Notes: generated by a model from the sequence alone, not told the origin. DNA of 64,000 nt from Halomonas maura (GCF_030409305.1 NZ_JAUFPQ010000013.1:1-64000), one strand, 5' to 3'; numbered from the stretch's first letter, positions 19,703-30,541 are shown. Numbers and translations: made by a program.

Positions 19703-20063
19703 TTCAGGCGGAGAGGTTGTCGAGCACCCTGGGGGTCGGCTCGGCCTGGTTCAGGCCGACATGGAAAGGGAAATGCAGCCGGGCTGTGCGCCCGGCCAGG
19801 CTCGATTCAGCCGGAGATATTATCCAGCACCCTGGGGGTCGGCTCGGCCTGGTTCAGGCCGACATGGAAAGGGAAATGTAACCGGGCTGTGCGCCCGGCC
19901 AGGCTCGATTCAGCCGGAGATATTATCCAGCACCCTGGGGGTCGGCTCGGCCTGGTTCAGGCCGACATGGAAAGGGAAATGCAACCGGGCTGTGCGCCCG
20001 GCCAGGCTCGATTCAGCCGGAGATATTATCCAGCACCCTGAGGGTCGGCTCGGCCTGGTTCAG
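19703..20063 (-). repeat. 103-bp tandem array made of the metF 3' end
   Basis: Three full units (19703-19805, 19806-19908, 19909-20011) and a partial fourth (20012-20063) repeat at exactly 103 bp. The fourth is the genuine 3' end of metF: each unit holds about 50 bp of metF coding end with its stop codon and 53 bp of following sequence. Read on the minus strand, the spacer part contains a GCCGGGC/GCCCGG hairpin followed by a pyrimidine-rich run, probably the metF terminator, which is therefore also reiterated. Units 2 and 3 are almost identical; the outermost unit differs at its coding end. Confidence 0.93.
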
Positions 20064-20855
20064 CGTATAGAAATGCAGGCCCGGCGCGCCGCCGTCGAGC
20101 AGGCGCTGGCAGAGCCGCGAGATGACTTCCTCGCCGAAGGCGGCGATGGCCTCGCCGTCGTCGCCGTAGGCCTCGAGCTGCTTGCGGATCCAGCGCGGGA
20201 TCTCGGCGCCGCAGGCATCGGAGAAGCGCGCCAGCTTGGTGTAGTTGGTGATCGGCATGATGCCGGGCACGATCGGCGCCTCGACGCCCAGGGCGCGGGC
20301 CCGCTCGACGAAGTGGAAGTAGGCGTCGGCGGTGAAGAAGTACTGGGTGATGGCGAGGTTGGCCCCGGCCTTCATCTTGCGGGCGAAGTTTTCCACGTCG
20401 CGGTCGAGGCTGGGGGCCTGGGGATGGGATTCCGGATAGGCCGCCACGGCGATCTCGAAGTGGTCGCCGGTCTCCTCGCGGATGAACTCGACGAGCTCGT
20501 TGGCATAGCGCAGCTCGCCGATGCCGCCCATCCCGGAGGGCAGGTCGCCGCGCAGGGCCACCAGGCTGTCGATGCCCTGCTCGCGGTACTGGGCCAGCAG
20601 GTCACGCAGCACCGCCTTCTCGCTGCCGATGCATGACAGGTGCGGCGCGGTGGTGATGCCTGACTCGCGCACGGCCTGCACGGTGTTGAGGGTGCGATGC
20701 TGGGTGGAGCCGCCGGCGCCGTAGGTGACGGAGAAGAAGCGCGGTTGGCGAGGGGCCAGGGCATCGCGGGTGCGCATCAGCTTGTCCCGCCCGGCGTCGG
20801 TGTTGGGCGGGAAGAATTCGAAACTGATGCCCAGCGGATGCTCGTGTGCACTCAT
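20013..20855 (-). CDS. metF: 5,10-methylenetetrahydrofolate reductase
   Basis: This 280-residue TIM-barrel flavoenzyme reduces methylene-THF to methyl-THF for methionine synthesis. Family blocks are ISFEFFPPN at the N-terminus, FFSVTYGAGG, LVALRGDLP and NLAITQYFF. The start at 20855 (MSAHEHPLGIS) is chosen for GAGG about 9 nt upstream. The extreme C-terminus (TLRVLDNISG) sits inside a 103-bp tandem array that continues past the stop. It belongs functionally with ahcY and metK further along the window (methyl cycle). Confidence 0.93.
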   Translation of the reverse strand: MSAHEHPLGISFEFFPPNTDAGRDKLMRTRDALAPRQPRFFSVTYGAGGSTQHRTLNTVQAVRESGITTAPHLSCIGSEKAVLRDLLAQYREQGIDSLVALRGDLPSGMGGIGELRYANELVEFIREETGDHFEIAVAAYPESHPQAPSLDRDVENFARKMKAGANLAITQYFFTADAYFHFVERARALGVEAPIVPGIMPITNYTKLARFSDACGAEIPRWIRKQLEAYGDDGEAIAAFGEEVISRLCQRLLDGGAPGLHFYTLNQAEPTLRVLDNISG

Positions 20856-21025
20856 CGATCCGGTCCTCGTGGTTCGCGTCGCTTCGGACACGCGGTGTCA
20901 GGATGCGCAGCCGCCCGGCGCCGGCCGGGCGATGCGAGAAGTTGGCGCCATTGTGACGATTCGCGGGCAGGGCGACCAATGAAAGTTTCGTCACTCTGCA
21001 TCGATTTCCTTCATATAAGAACCGC

Positions 21026-21084
21026 GGGCTGTATAACCAGACGTGCTAAAGCACCGCCGGGCCGCCCCGGCGGACTGACAGCCC
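21026..21084. ncRNA. Candidate structured leader RNA, three-way junction
   Basis: Nested inverted repeats form a compact three-way junction. An outer 7-bp stem pairs GGGCTGT (21026-21032) with ACAGCCC (21078-21084). Inside it are a 5-bp stem GTGCT/AGCAC (21043-21054) and a 7-bp stem CGCCGGG/CCCGGCG (21055-21072). The remaining junction strands are ATAACCAGAC and A(C)CTG-like. It lies 51 bp before the AEC carrier start and about 170 bp upstream of metF on the other strand, so it could act in either direction. It matches no riboswitch class I recognise. Confidence 0.35.
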
Positions 21085-21134
21085 GGGGGGGAGCCAGGCA
21101 AGATAGGGACCCTGTCTCCACATGGACGTGATGC

Positions 21135-22070
21135 ATGAGCCTCGATCCCTCCACCCTGATGGGTCCGCTGTGGACGCTGCTGGCCTTCGTCGGCCTGGGC
21201 TGGCTGGCCGCCCGCCACCTGGCGGTGGACCCCCGCCCCATCGCCACCCTGCTGATCTACCTGATCGCGCCGCTGACCTTCTTCCGCGGCCTGACCCAGG
21301 GCGGCCCCACGCCGGCCTACCTGCTGATCACCGGGGCCCTGTTCGTCGCGGCCAGCCTGGTCGCCCTGCTGGTCAGCCGCCTGGCCCGCCGCGCCCTGCC
21401 CGGCGAGGAGAGCGCCGTGCTGGCCTTCTCGGCGGGTACCGGCAACACCGGCTACTTCGGCCTGCCGGTGGCGCTGGTGCTGCTGCCGCCCTCGGGGGTG
21501 ACCCTCTACCTGTTCGCGGTGCTGGGGGTGACCCTCTACGAGTTCACCCTGGGCTTCTACCTGAGCGCCCGGGGACGCTTCTCGGTGCGCCAGAGCCTCG
21601 CCAAGATCCTGCGCCTGCCGATGATCTACGCCTTCCTGGCGGCGCTGCTGGTCGAGGGCGCCGGGCTCTCGGTGCCGGCGGCGGTCATGGAGGGCCTCGC
21701 GGTCTTCCCGGCCACCTATACCCTGCTCGGCATGATGATCATCGGCATGACGCTGGGCCGGGTGAGCGTACGGGAATTCGATCTGCGCTTTATCGGCGCC
21801 TGCGTGGCGGTGCGCTACGGGCTCTGGCCGCTGCTGGCACTGGGGGTCGTGCTGGGGCTGCAGGCCACCCTGGGGCTCTCGCCGGAGCTCGCCATGGCGC
21901 TCTTGCTGATCGGCGTGGTGCCGATGGCCGCCAACGTGGTGGTGGTGGCCATGGAGCTCGGCATCGCCCCCGAGAAGGGCGCGCTGGCGGTACTGCTCAC
22001 CACCCTGGCGGCGCCGCTGCTGATCCCGCTCTACCTGACGGGCCTCGCCGGCCTGGCGGGCCTGGGCTGA
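21135..22070 (+). CDS. AEC-family (auxin efflux carrier) transporter
   Basis: This 311-residue protein of about 10 membrane helices has the AEC pattern of two five-helix halves. A conserved polar stretch AGTGNTGYFGLPVAL lies in the first half and GVVPMAANVVVVAMELG in the second. Bacterial relatives (MleP, MdcF, YfdV) carry malate, malonate or other organic anions. The start at 21135 sits after a purine-poor leader, so initiation strength is uncertain. It is divergent from metF and nearly touches the convergent antiporter gene (4-bp gap). Confidence 0.85.
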   Translation: MSLDPSTLMGPLWTLLAFVGLGWLAARHLAVDPRPIATLLIYLIAPLTFFRGLTQGGPTPAYLLITGALFVAASLVALLVSRLARRALPGEESAVLAFSAGTGNTGYFGLPVALVLLPPSGVTLYLFAVLGVTLYEFTLGFYLSARGRFSVRQSLAKILRLPMIYAFLAALLVEGAGLSVPAAVMEGLAVFPATYTLLGMMIIGMTLGRVSVREFDLRFIGACVAVRYGLWPLLALGVVLGLQATLGLSPELAMALLLIGVVPMAANVVVVAMELGIAPEKGALAVLLTTLAAPLLIPLYLTGLAGLAGLG

Positions 22071-22074
22071 ATCG

Positions 22075-23316
22075 CTAGCGGGCCTCGCGCGCCACCAGCC
22101 GGGCCACCAGCCGGCCGATGGTCAGGCCCTGGACGAGGATCGAGAACAGCACGATCAGGTAGGTGATGGTCAGCAGCACATCCCGCGCCTCGCCACTGGG
22201 GATGGCCAGCGCCAGGGCCACCGAGATGCCCCCGCGCAGGCCACCCCAGGTGAGGATCCGCGCCGAGCCCCGGCGAAAGCCCAGCGTCTCGCGCAGCAGC
22301 ACCACCGGCAGCCCGATGGTCACCAGGCGCACGCCGAGCAGCACCGGGATCAGCCCGGCGGCCACCCACAGCTGCCACCCGGCGAACGGGATCAGCAGCA
22401 CCTCGAGGCCGAGCAGCACGAACAGCAGGGTGTTGAGCAACTCGTCGATCAGCTCCCAGAAGGCATCGAGCTGCGCCCGGGTGGTCTCCGACATGGCGCT
22501 CTGGCGGGCCTTGTTGCCGACCAGCAGGCCGGCGACCACCATGGCGATGGGACCGGACACGTGCAGCTGCAGGGCCAGCGCATAGCCGCCCAGCACCAGG
22601 GCCAGGGAGACCAGCACCTCGATGCGGTACTCGTCGATGCTGCGCATCAGCGCATAGCCCACCGCCCCCACCGCCAGGCCCAGGGCGATGCCGCCGCCGG
22701 CCTCCTGCAGGAACAGCGTCCCGGCATGGCCCAGGGTGAGCGCCTCGCTGCCCGCGGCGGCGCCCAGCAGCAGGGTGAAGACCACCACGGCCACCCCGTC
22801 GTTGAACAGCGACTCGCCGACGATGCGCAGCTCCAGGTCCACCGGCGCCCCGGCCTTGCGCAGGATACCCAGCACGGCGATGGGATCGGTGGGCGAGATC
22901 AGGGCGCCGAACACCAGGCAGTACAGCCAGGACAGCTCGACCCCGGCGAGGCGCAGCAGGCCGTAGGTCGCCGCGCCGATGGCCAGCGTCGAGATCACCA
23001 CCCCCAGGGTGGCCAGGAAGCCGATCGACCAGCGGTAACGCCGCAGTCGGTCCAGGTCGATGTGCAGGGCGCCGGCGAACAGCAGCAGCGACAGCAGGCC
23101 CTCCATGACCAGCTCGTTGAAGTCGAAGCGCGCCACCCAGTCGGCGGCTCGGTCCTCGAGCCCCGGCAGGCCCAGCCAGGCCAGCCCCTGCAGCCCCCAG
23201 GACAGCACCAGGGCGATGGCCATCACCCCGATGGTGGTGGGCAGGCGGATGAAGCGCTGATTGAGCCAGGCCAGCAGCGCGGTGAGGGAGACGATGATCG
23301 CGACCAGATTCAGCAT
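22075..23316 (-). CDS. CPA1-family Na+/H+ antiporter (NhaP-like)
   Basis: This 413-residue membrane protein has about 12 helices and the CPA1 core motifs: GALISPTDPIAVLGIL with the transport Asp pair region, FNDGVAVVVFTLLLG with the paired N-D, and GGLRGGISVALALA. It lacks the long cytosolic tail of some NhaP proteins. It should exchange cytoplasmic Na+ for H+, in keeping with a halophilic host. Confidence 0.88.
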   Translation of the reverse strand: MLNLVAIIVSLTALLAWLNQRFIRLPTTIGVMAIALVLSWGLQGLAWLGLPGLEDRAADWVARFDFNELVMEGLLSLLLFAGALHIDLDRLRRYRWSIGFLATLGVVISTLAIGAATYGLLRLAGVELSWLYCLVFGALISPTDPIAVLGILRKAGAPVDLELRIVGESLFNDGVAVVVFTLLLGAAAGSEALTLGHAGTLFLQEAGGGIALGLAVGAVGYALMRSIDEYRIEVLVSLALVLGGYALALQLHVSGPIAMVVAGLLVGNKARQSAMSETTRAQLDAFWELIDELLNTLLFVLLGLEVLLIPFAGWQLWVAAGLIPVLLGVRLVTIGLPVVLLRETLGFRRGSARILTWGGLRGGISVALALAIPSGEARDVLLTITYLIVLFSILVQGLTIGRLVARLVAREAR

Positions 23317-23428
23317 GGGCCATCCTTGTGCCAGGCATCGGGGCCACCGCGGCGAGGCCGGCAGGGGGCGGTGTTCCCACTGTAGGCCACGCCCGGGGTG
23401 CCCGCCGAGAGCGCAGGCGACCCGACGA

Positions 23429-24091
23429 CTAGGAGGCGCGGCCCAGGTCCGGCGCCACCAGCACCCGGGCGGCCGCGGGGCGCGCCCGCAGCCGCTGCGT
23501 GTAGGCCACCAGCCGCGGGGTCTCGGCGAGGAAGGCCTCGGCGGCGGGCAGGCCCAGCAGGTAGTCGAGCATCGGCGCGGCGATGGCGTCGGCGATGCTG
23601 AAGGCCTCGCCCACCAGGTAGTCGCCGTGGGCCAGTTGCCCCTCGAGCAGACCCAGCAGGCGCGCCACTTCCGGCTGGGCCGCGGCGACCGCCTCCTGGC
23701 GCACGGCGCCCCCCTCGCCCCTGGGAAAGACGAACTCCAGCAGGTAGCGACGTACCAGGGCCTGGTCCACGTAGAGGGCGAGGAGCCCGGTCCACTGGTC
23801 GACCTGGGCCCGCGCCCAGGGATCCTCGGGTTGCAGCAGGGGCCCCTCGAAGGCGGCGTCGAGGTAGCGGCAGATGCTCGGCGTCTCGATCAGGCGCCGC
23901 TCACCGTGGAGCAGGATTGGCAACTTGCCGAAGGGGTGCAGGGCATAGTGCTCGGGGGAGTGCAGGCCGAGGGGCCGGCCGTCGACCTCGGCGCCCAGGG
24001 TGTAGGGAATGCCCTTCTCCTCGCAGCACAGCTGGACACTGCGCACGAAGGAGCTGAACTGGGGGCCGACGATATGCACGGAAGCGGTCAT
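23429..24091 (-). CDS. Glutathione S-transferase family protein
   Basis: This 220-residue protein has an N-terminal thioredoxin-like domain (about 5-85) with FSSFVRSVQLCCEEKGIPY and the cis-Pro/GSH-binding block GKLPILLHGERRLIETPSICRYLD. The C-terminal helical domain (about 95-215) contains the GEAFSIADAIAAPML capping motif. Substrate is unknown. The gene stands alone on the minus strand; upstream (24145-24154) lies the short palindrome GTTCTAGAAC, possibly fortuitous. Confidence 0.85.
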   Translation of the reverse strand: MTASVHIVGPQFSSFVRSVQLCCEEKGIPYTLGAEVDGRPLGLHSPEHYALHPFGKLPILLHGERRLIETPSICRYLDAAFEGPLLQPEDPWARAQVDQWTGLLALYVDQALVRRYLLEFVFPRGEGGAVRQEAVAAAQPEVARLLGLLEGQLAHGDYLVGEAFSIADAIAAPMLDYLLGLPAAEAFLAETPRLVAYTQRLRARPAAARVLVAPDLGRAS

Positions 24092-24325
24092 GTGAAGAAA
24101 CCTTTCGCGGAGGGAGAATGGCAGGCGAGGCCGCCACACCCTATGTTCTAGAACCTCTGGCGAGGTCCTGCCATGCCGGCGCGCCTGGAAGCGGCGCCGA
24201 CGGAAGCGCATCGCATGGCGGCAGGCGGCAACACCGAGCGATGGCCGGCGGCAGCCGGGCCGCAGGCAGGCTATGGTTAACCTGTCCGCCCGCCGGCACA
24301 TTCCCCCCGAACGGAGGATCCCGCC

Positions 24326-24697
24326 ATGCTGCGACGCCCCACCAGTCTCGGCCTGCTCCTGGCCCTGCTGATCTCCCTCTCGCTTCCCGCCCAGGCTCAT
24401 CATGGCTGGGCCTGGGCAGAGGACGAGCCCATCACGCTGAGCGGCACCATCACCGCGGTTCGCCTGGGCAACCCGCATGGCGACCTGACCCTGGACGTGG
24501 ACGGCACCGCCTGGACGGTGGAAGTCGGCCAGCCCTGGCGCAACCGCCGCGCCGGCCTCGAGCCCGGGGACCTGGCCGAGGGCATCGAGATCCGGGTGCT
24601 GGGCGCGCCCTCGCGCGACGCCGACGAGAAGCGGCTCAAGGCCGTGCAGGTGTGGATCGACGGCGAGGCCTTCCCTCTCTACCCGGACCGCCTGTGA
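24326..24697 (+). CDS. Secreted DUF6152-like protein
   Basis: This 123-residue exported protein has a clear signal peptide (residues 1-24, ending PAQAHHGW). The mature part is a small beta-rich domain with the HHGWxW opening, ITLSGTITAVRLGNPHG, and W.VE.GQPWRN..AGL segments typical of DUF6152. Its role is unknown; relatives often sit next to a small membrane protein, as here (22-bp gap to the next gene). The ribosome site is GGAGG 7 nt upstream. Confidence 0.75.
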   Translation: MLRRPTSLGLLLALLISLSLPAQAHHGWAWAEDEPITLSGTITAVRLGNPHGDLTLDVDGTAWTVEVGQPWRNRRAGLEPGDLAEGIEIRVLGAPSRDADEKRLKAVQVWIDGEAFPLYPDRL

Positions 24698-24718
24698 GGC
24701 GCTGCCCCTCGACGCTGA

Positions 24719-25183
24719 ATGGATAGTCTGGTCACCCTGCTCTCGGAGACGCCACTGGCCGAGTGGATGCGACTGTCGCGCTGGGGTTATGCCGGCATCA
24801 ACACCCTGCATGTGCTGGGCATCGCCCTGCTGGTCGGCGCGATCCTGCCGCTGGACCTGCGCCTGATGGGCCGGCGTCCCGAGCTGCCGCTGGTCGATGC
24901 GGCCCGGCTACTGCAGCCGGTGGCCGTCCTGGGCCTCGTCCTGGCGCTGGCCACCGGCGCCCTGCTGTTCCTCGCCGCGCCCGGCGACTATCTGGCGATG
25001 CCACTGTTCCTGGCCAAGCTGACCCTGATCGCCGTGGCCGTCGGCAATGCCCTGTGGCTGAATCTGGGCCCGGGACTGGCCCGCGCCACGCGCCACCGGC
25101 GCTGGCTGGCCGGTGGCGCCTCGCTGCTGCTGTGGCTGGCGGTGCTGATCTGCGGCCGGCTGCTGGCCTTCGTCGCAGAATGA
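24719..25183 (+). CDS. Small four-helix membrane protein (DUF6644-like)
   Basis: This 154-residue integral membrane protein has four predicted helices (about 20-45, 62-85, 95-115, 128-150). I see no catalytic motif. The start at 24719 is the only sensible one and the gene directly follows the DUF6152 gene, so the two probably form an operon and may act together at the inner membrane. The DUF assignment comes from recall of such gene pairs and is tentative. Confidence 0.6.
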   Translation: MDSLVTLLSETPLAEWMRLSRWGYAGINTLHVLGIALLVGAILPLDLRLMGRRPELPLVDAARLLQPVAVLGLVLALATGALLFLAAPGDYLAMPLFLAKLTLIAVAVGNALWLNLGPGLARATRHRRWLAGGASLLLWLAVLICGRLLAFVAE

Positions 25184-25202
25184 GGCCGCCGGGCGCGGGG
25201 CG

Positions 25203-26030
25203 TCAGGAGGCGCGACCGGCGGCGGCGATGGGCAAGACCGCCCCCTCGGAAACGGACGACGCCGCCATGACGGGCTCCCGCTCGATGACCTCGCCGCGCC
25301 AGTCGATCAGCTGCAGCCGACCGTCGGGCGTCTCCAGCAGGGCCGTGCAGTGCTCCACCCAGTCGCCGTCGTTGCAGTAGAGCACGCCGTCCCGGGCACG
25401 GAACCCGGCCTTGTGGATGTGCCCGCCGACGTAGCCGTCGAGCCCCTCCCGGGCCGCCTGGTGCAAGGCCGCCTGCTCGAACTGGGCGACATAGCGCTGG
25501 GCCGCGCCGACGCGGCGCTTGAGCGCGCTGGCCAGCGACCAGTAGGGCAGGCCCAGCAGGCCGCGGGTACGGTTGCACCAGCGGTTGAGCGCCAGCACGA
25601 ACTGGTGCATGCCGTCGCCCAGGGTCAGCAGCCAGGGGGCGATGCGTACATGGGTATCGAATTCGTCGCCATGGCTGACCAGCAGGCGACGGCCATCGGC
25701 GGTGGTATGGATCATGCGCCGCTCGATACAGACCCGATGGACGCGCAGCCCACACAGCCGCCGCAGGGCGGCGTCGTGATTGCCGGGGATGTAGATGATC
25801 TCGCAGCCCCCCCGGGCCAGGCGCAGCAGCCGGGCGGCCAGGCGCTGCTGGGCCGGCGGCAGCACCGCCCGCTTGCGCATGGCGATCAGGTCGACGATGT
25901 CGCCGACCAGGTAGAGGCGCTCGGGACGCACGCGGCGCAGCAGGCTCGCCAGCAGTTCGGCCTGGCAATCCCGGGTGCCCAGGTGGACATCGGAAACGAA
26001 GAGGGTACGGGCGGTGGGCGGGGTCGGCAT
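25203..26030 (-). CDS. LpxH-like calcineurin-family phosphoesterase
   Basis: This 275-residue protein has the full metallophosphoesterase motif set: FVSDVHLG, LVGDIVDL, IPGNHD, LVSHGDEFD and GGHIHKAG. It resembles the UDP-2,3-diacylglucosamine diphosphatase group (LpxH/LpxH2) used in lipid A synthesis, and is longer than E. coli LpxH (240). It may be a paralogue with another phosphodiester substrate; no other lipid A gene is nearby. A diguanylate cyclase gene lies upstream on the same strand with an 84-bp gap. Confidence 0.75.
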   Translation of the reverse strand: MPTPPTARTLFVSDVHLGTRDCQAELLASLLRRVRPERLYLVGDIVDLIAMRKRAVLPPAQQRLAARLLRLARGGCEIIYIPGNHDAALRRLCGLRVHRVCIERRMIHTTADGRRLLVSHGDEFDTHVRIAPWLLTLGDGMHQFVLALNRWCNRTRGLLGLPYWSLASALKRRVGAAQRYVAQFEQAALHQAAREGLDGYVGGHIHKAGFRARDGVLYCNDGDWVEHCTALLETPDGRLQLIDWRGEVIEREPVMAASSVSEGAVLPIAAAGRAS

Positions 26031-26114
26031 GAGCGGTCTCCTCGGCAGGCCCGACCAGCCTGGCGCACCGCGGTGACGCCGACGTGGCGGTCGTGTGTCA
26101 CTGGCGTGACAGGG

Positions 26115-27290
26115 CTAATCGTCCCGGCGCCGGGCGCGTTGGAGCGCCTCGTCGGAGGCGCGAGTCTGTCGCCGGCTGTGCCGCTTGCAGCTGTACATGG
26201 CGCTGTCGGCCCGCTGGATGAGCATATCCATGTCCGCCACGCCTTCCTGCCAGGGCCGGTAGGTGGCCGCGCCGACGCTGACCGTGGCCACCAGCTCCGG
26301 GTCGCTCTCGAGCCGCGCCGACTCCAGCGCCGCCGAGAGGCGACGCGCCCGCTCGCCGGCCTCGTCCGCATCCGCGTCGGGCATGATCATCAGGAACTCG
26401 TCGCCGCCCAGGCGGCAGGCCAGCTCGCCGTTGCGCAGCTGACCGGCGATGGCCCGGGCCACGTGGCAGATCAGCCGGTCGCCGCTGGCATGCCCGCGGC
26501 TGTCGTTGACGGCCTTGAGACGGTCGATGTCCACCAGCAGCACGGACAGCGGCCAGCGCCTGCGGTAGCAGCCGTCGAGGTTCTCGCGCAGGAAGGTCAT
26601 CCCCCAGCGGCGGTTGGCCAGCCCGGTCATGGCATCGAAGTTGGCCAGGTAGGTCAGCTCCTGCTGCTGGGCCGCCAGCTCCTCGTTGGCGGCGGTCAGC
26701 TCGGCGTTGCGTTCCCGCAGCGCATGGCTCAGGGCGGCGGTGCGATGGAAGATGCCATAGCGCACATGGGAGAGCAGCGGCGAGATCAGCCAGCCGATCA
26801 GCAGGAAGACGCCGCCCAGGCGCAGCAGCTCGGCCAGGGTGAAGGGGCTCCACAGCACGAAGCACAGGCCATAGGCCAGCAGCATCACGCCGTTGTGCAC
26901 CAGCATGCAGCGCGGGCGCCACACGGACACCACCGGCAGCAGGATGAACATGGCCACGGCCAGGCTCTGGTTCCAGAAGAAGAACGTGAAGGGCTCCGAG
27001 ACCTGGGCGGCCCCCCAGGCCAGGAACAGCGCGGCGCCGAGGGCCGCCACCAGCAGCACCCGCTCGCTGTGCATGGGCCGGCGATGCTGCCAGGCCAGGC
27101 ACATCGCCAACAATCCCACCACCAGCAGCCGGCCGACCCACAGGACCGGCCAGCGCTCGGGGACCATCCAGTAGTCGAAGGGCAGGTAGCAGAGCAGGCC
27201 GATGATCCCGCAGGCCATCACGGCGGCATTCAGGCGCGCCTGCTGCTCGCACTCCTCCGCCGAGGGCCTTGCCTGCCGGTCTGTCGGCAC
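26115..27290 (-). CDS. Membrane diguanylate cyclase (GGDEF)
   Basis: This 391-residue protein has about five to six membrane helices in residues 25-185, a linker coiled coil (about 190-225, LRERNAELTAANEELAAQQQ region) and a C-terminal GGDEF domain. The active site is an intact GGDEF (RLGGDEFLMIMPD), so c-di-GMP synthesis is expected. The inhibitory RxxD site upstream reads RNGE, a conservative change that may weaken product inhibition. The start is a GTG at 27290 with GGAGG about 5 nt upstream. Confidence 0.88.
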   Translation of the reverse strand: MPTDRQARPSAEECEQQARLNAAVMACGIIGLLCYLPFDYWMVPERWPVLWVGRLLVVGLLAMCLAWQHRRPMHSERVLLVAALGAALFLAWGAAQVSEPFTFFFWNQSLAVAMFILLPVVSVWRPRCMLVHNGVMLLAYGLCFVLWSPFTLAELLRLGGVFLLIGWLISPLLSHVRYGIFHRTAALSHALRERNAELTAANEELAAQQQELTYLANFDAMTGLANRRWGMTFLRENLDGCYRRRWPLSVLLVDIDRLKAVNDSRGHASGDRLICHVARAIAGQLRNGELACRLGGDEFLMIMPDADADEAGERARRLSAALESARLESDPELVATVSVGAATYRPWQEGVADMDMLIQRADSAMYSCKRHSRRQTRASDEALQRARRRDD

Positions 27291-27338
27291 GAATTCCTCC
27301 CGGGGCGGGCGCTGGCCCGCCCCTGAGGCCGGCTGGGG

Positions 27339-28748
27339 TCAGTAGCGATAGCCATCGGGCTTGTAGGGCCCCTCCACCGGCACGCCGGTATACTCGGATT
27401 GAGCCTCGCTCATGCGGGTGATGACCCCGCCGAAGCCCTCGACCATGTAGCGGGCCACCTCCTCGTCCAGGTGCCTGGGCAGCACGCTGACCCCCAGGGA
27501 CTCGCGTCGCTCGGCCGCGGAGCGCTCGGCGAAGCGGCCCGCGTAGAGATGGATCTGCGCCAGCACCTGGTTGGCGAAGGAGCCGTCCATGACCCGCGAG
27601 GGGTGGCCGGTGGCATTGCCGAGGTTCACCAGCCGGCCCTCGGAGAGCAGGATCAGGTAGTCGCGGCTGTCGGGGTCGTAGTCCCCCGGCTCGCTGTCCC
27701 GGTAGACCTTGTGCACCTGGGGCTTCACCTCCTCCCAGTGCCACTGGCGGCGCATGTGGGCGGTGTCGATCTCGCTGTCGAAGTGGCCGATGTTGCAGAC
27801 CACGGCCCCCTTCTTGAGCGACTCGAGCATGGCGGCGTCGCAGGCATCGATGTTGCCGGTGGCGGTGACCACCAGGTCGATCCGCGAGAGCAGCTCACGG
27901 TCGATGCTCTCCGCGCCGGCATTGAGGCCGTCGCGGTAGGGCGAGACCACCTCGAAGCCGTCCATGCAGGCCTGCATGGCACAGATCGGGTCGATCTCGG
28001 CGATCCGCACGATCATGCCCTCCTGGCGCAGCGAGGCCGCCGAGCCCTTGCCCACGTCGCCGTAGCCCATCAGCAGCGCCTGCTTGCCGGCCAGCAGGTG
28101 ATCGACGCCGCGCTTGATGGCGTCGTTCAGCGAGTGGCGGCAACCGTACTTGTTATCGTTCTTGGACTTGGTCACCGCGTCGTTGACGTTGATCGCCGGC
28201 ACCCGCAGGGAACCCTCCCGCCACATCTCCAGCAGGCGGTGCACGCCGGTGGTGGTCTCCTCGCTGATGCCGTGGACGGCGTCGAGCAGCTCCGGACGCT
28301 TGTCGTGCAGCAGCGCCGTGAGGTCGCCGCCGTCGTCGAGCACCAGGTTCGGCACCCAGCCCTCCGGCCCTTCCACCGTCTGGCCGATGCACCACCAGAA
28401 CTCCTCCTCGCTCTCGCCCTTCCAGGCGAAGACCGGGATGCCGGCCGCGGCGATGGCCGCGGCGGCATGATCCTGGGTGGAGAAGATGTTGCACGAGGAC
28501 CAGCGTACCGAGGCGCCGAGATCGATCAGCGTCTCGATCAACACCGCGGTCTGGATGGTCATGTGGATGCAGCCGGCGATCCGCGCCCCGGCGAGGGGCT
28601 GGGCGGCATGGTACTTCTCGCGGATCGCCATCAGGGCCGGCATCTCGGTCTCGGCGATGCGGATCTCGCGACGGCCCCAGTCGGCCAGGGCGATATCGGC
28701 GACCTTGTAGTCCGTGGCGGTCGGCGCGGACACGACAGGCTGGTTCAT
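27339..28748 (-). CDS. ahcY: Adenosylhomocysteinase
   Basis: This 469-residue enzyme hydrolyses S-adenosylhomocysteine to adenosine and homocysteine, with tightly bound NAD. Visible are the NAD-binding [10 protein letters not shown], the substrate region TTTGVHRL and [18 protein letters not shown] block, and the conserved C-terminus KPDGYRY. It lies between a cyclase gene and ligB on the same strand as metK. The 71 bp upstream hold a TATAGT-like -10 and an AGAGGTGACGC ribosome site; I found no SAH riboswitch there. Confidence 0.95.
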   Translation of the reverse strand: MNQPVVSAPTATDYKVADIALADWGRREIRIAETEMPALMAIREKYHAAQPLAGARIAGCIHMTIQTAVLIETLIDLGASVRWSSCNIFSTQDHAAAAIAAAGIPVFAWKGESEEEFWWCIGQTVEGPEGWVPNLVLDDGGDLTALLHDKRPELLDAVHGISEETTTGVHRLLEMWREGSLRVPAINVNDAVTKSKNDNKYGCRHSLNDAIKRGVDHLLAGKQALLMGYGDVGKGSAASLRQEGMIVRIAEIDPICAMQACMDGFEVVSPYRDGLNAGAESIDRELLSRIDLVVTATGNIDACDAAMLESLKKGAVVCNIGHFDSEIDTAHMRRQWHWEEVKPQVHKVYRDSEPGDYDPDSRDYLILLSEGRLVNLGNATGHPSRVMDGSFANQVLAQIHLYAGRFAERSAAERRESLGVSVLPRHLDEEVARYMVEGFGGVITRMSEAQSEYTGVPVEGPYKPDGYRY

Positions 28749-28819
28749 GCGTCACCTCTTTCCCGGGGAAAAACGTGACCTTCACTATAGGAGGCGGCGG
28801 GAACAGCGGACAACCAACG

Positions 28820-30535
<1,716 letters not shown>

Positions 30536-30541
30536 CTAGAC

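Noticed and set aside
17552..20041. Long plus-strand frame (829 codons) overlapping the TRAP permease and the metF array
   Set aside because: It is an alternate frame of the permease; its repeated C-terminus only reflects the 103-bp DNA repeats.
24145..24154. Palindrome GTTCTAGAAC upstream of the GST gene
   Set aside because: Single short palindrome with no second copy or promoter overlap that can be argued; probably chance.
28749..28819. Possible SAH riboswitch before ahcY
   Set aside because: Only 71 bp are available and neither the conserved SAH-aptamer core nor matching stems were seen, although related bacteria carry one upstream of ahcY.
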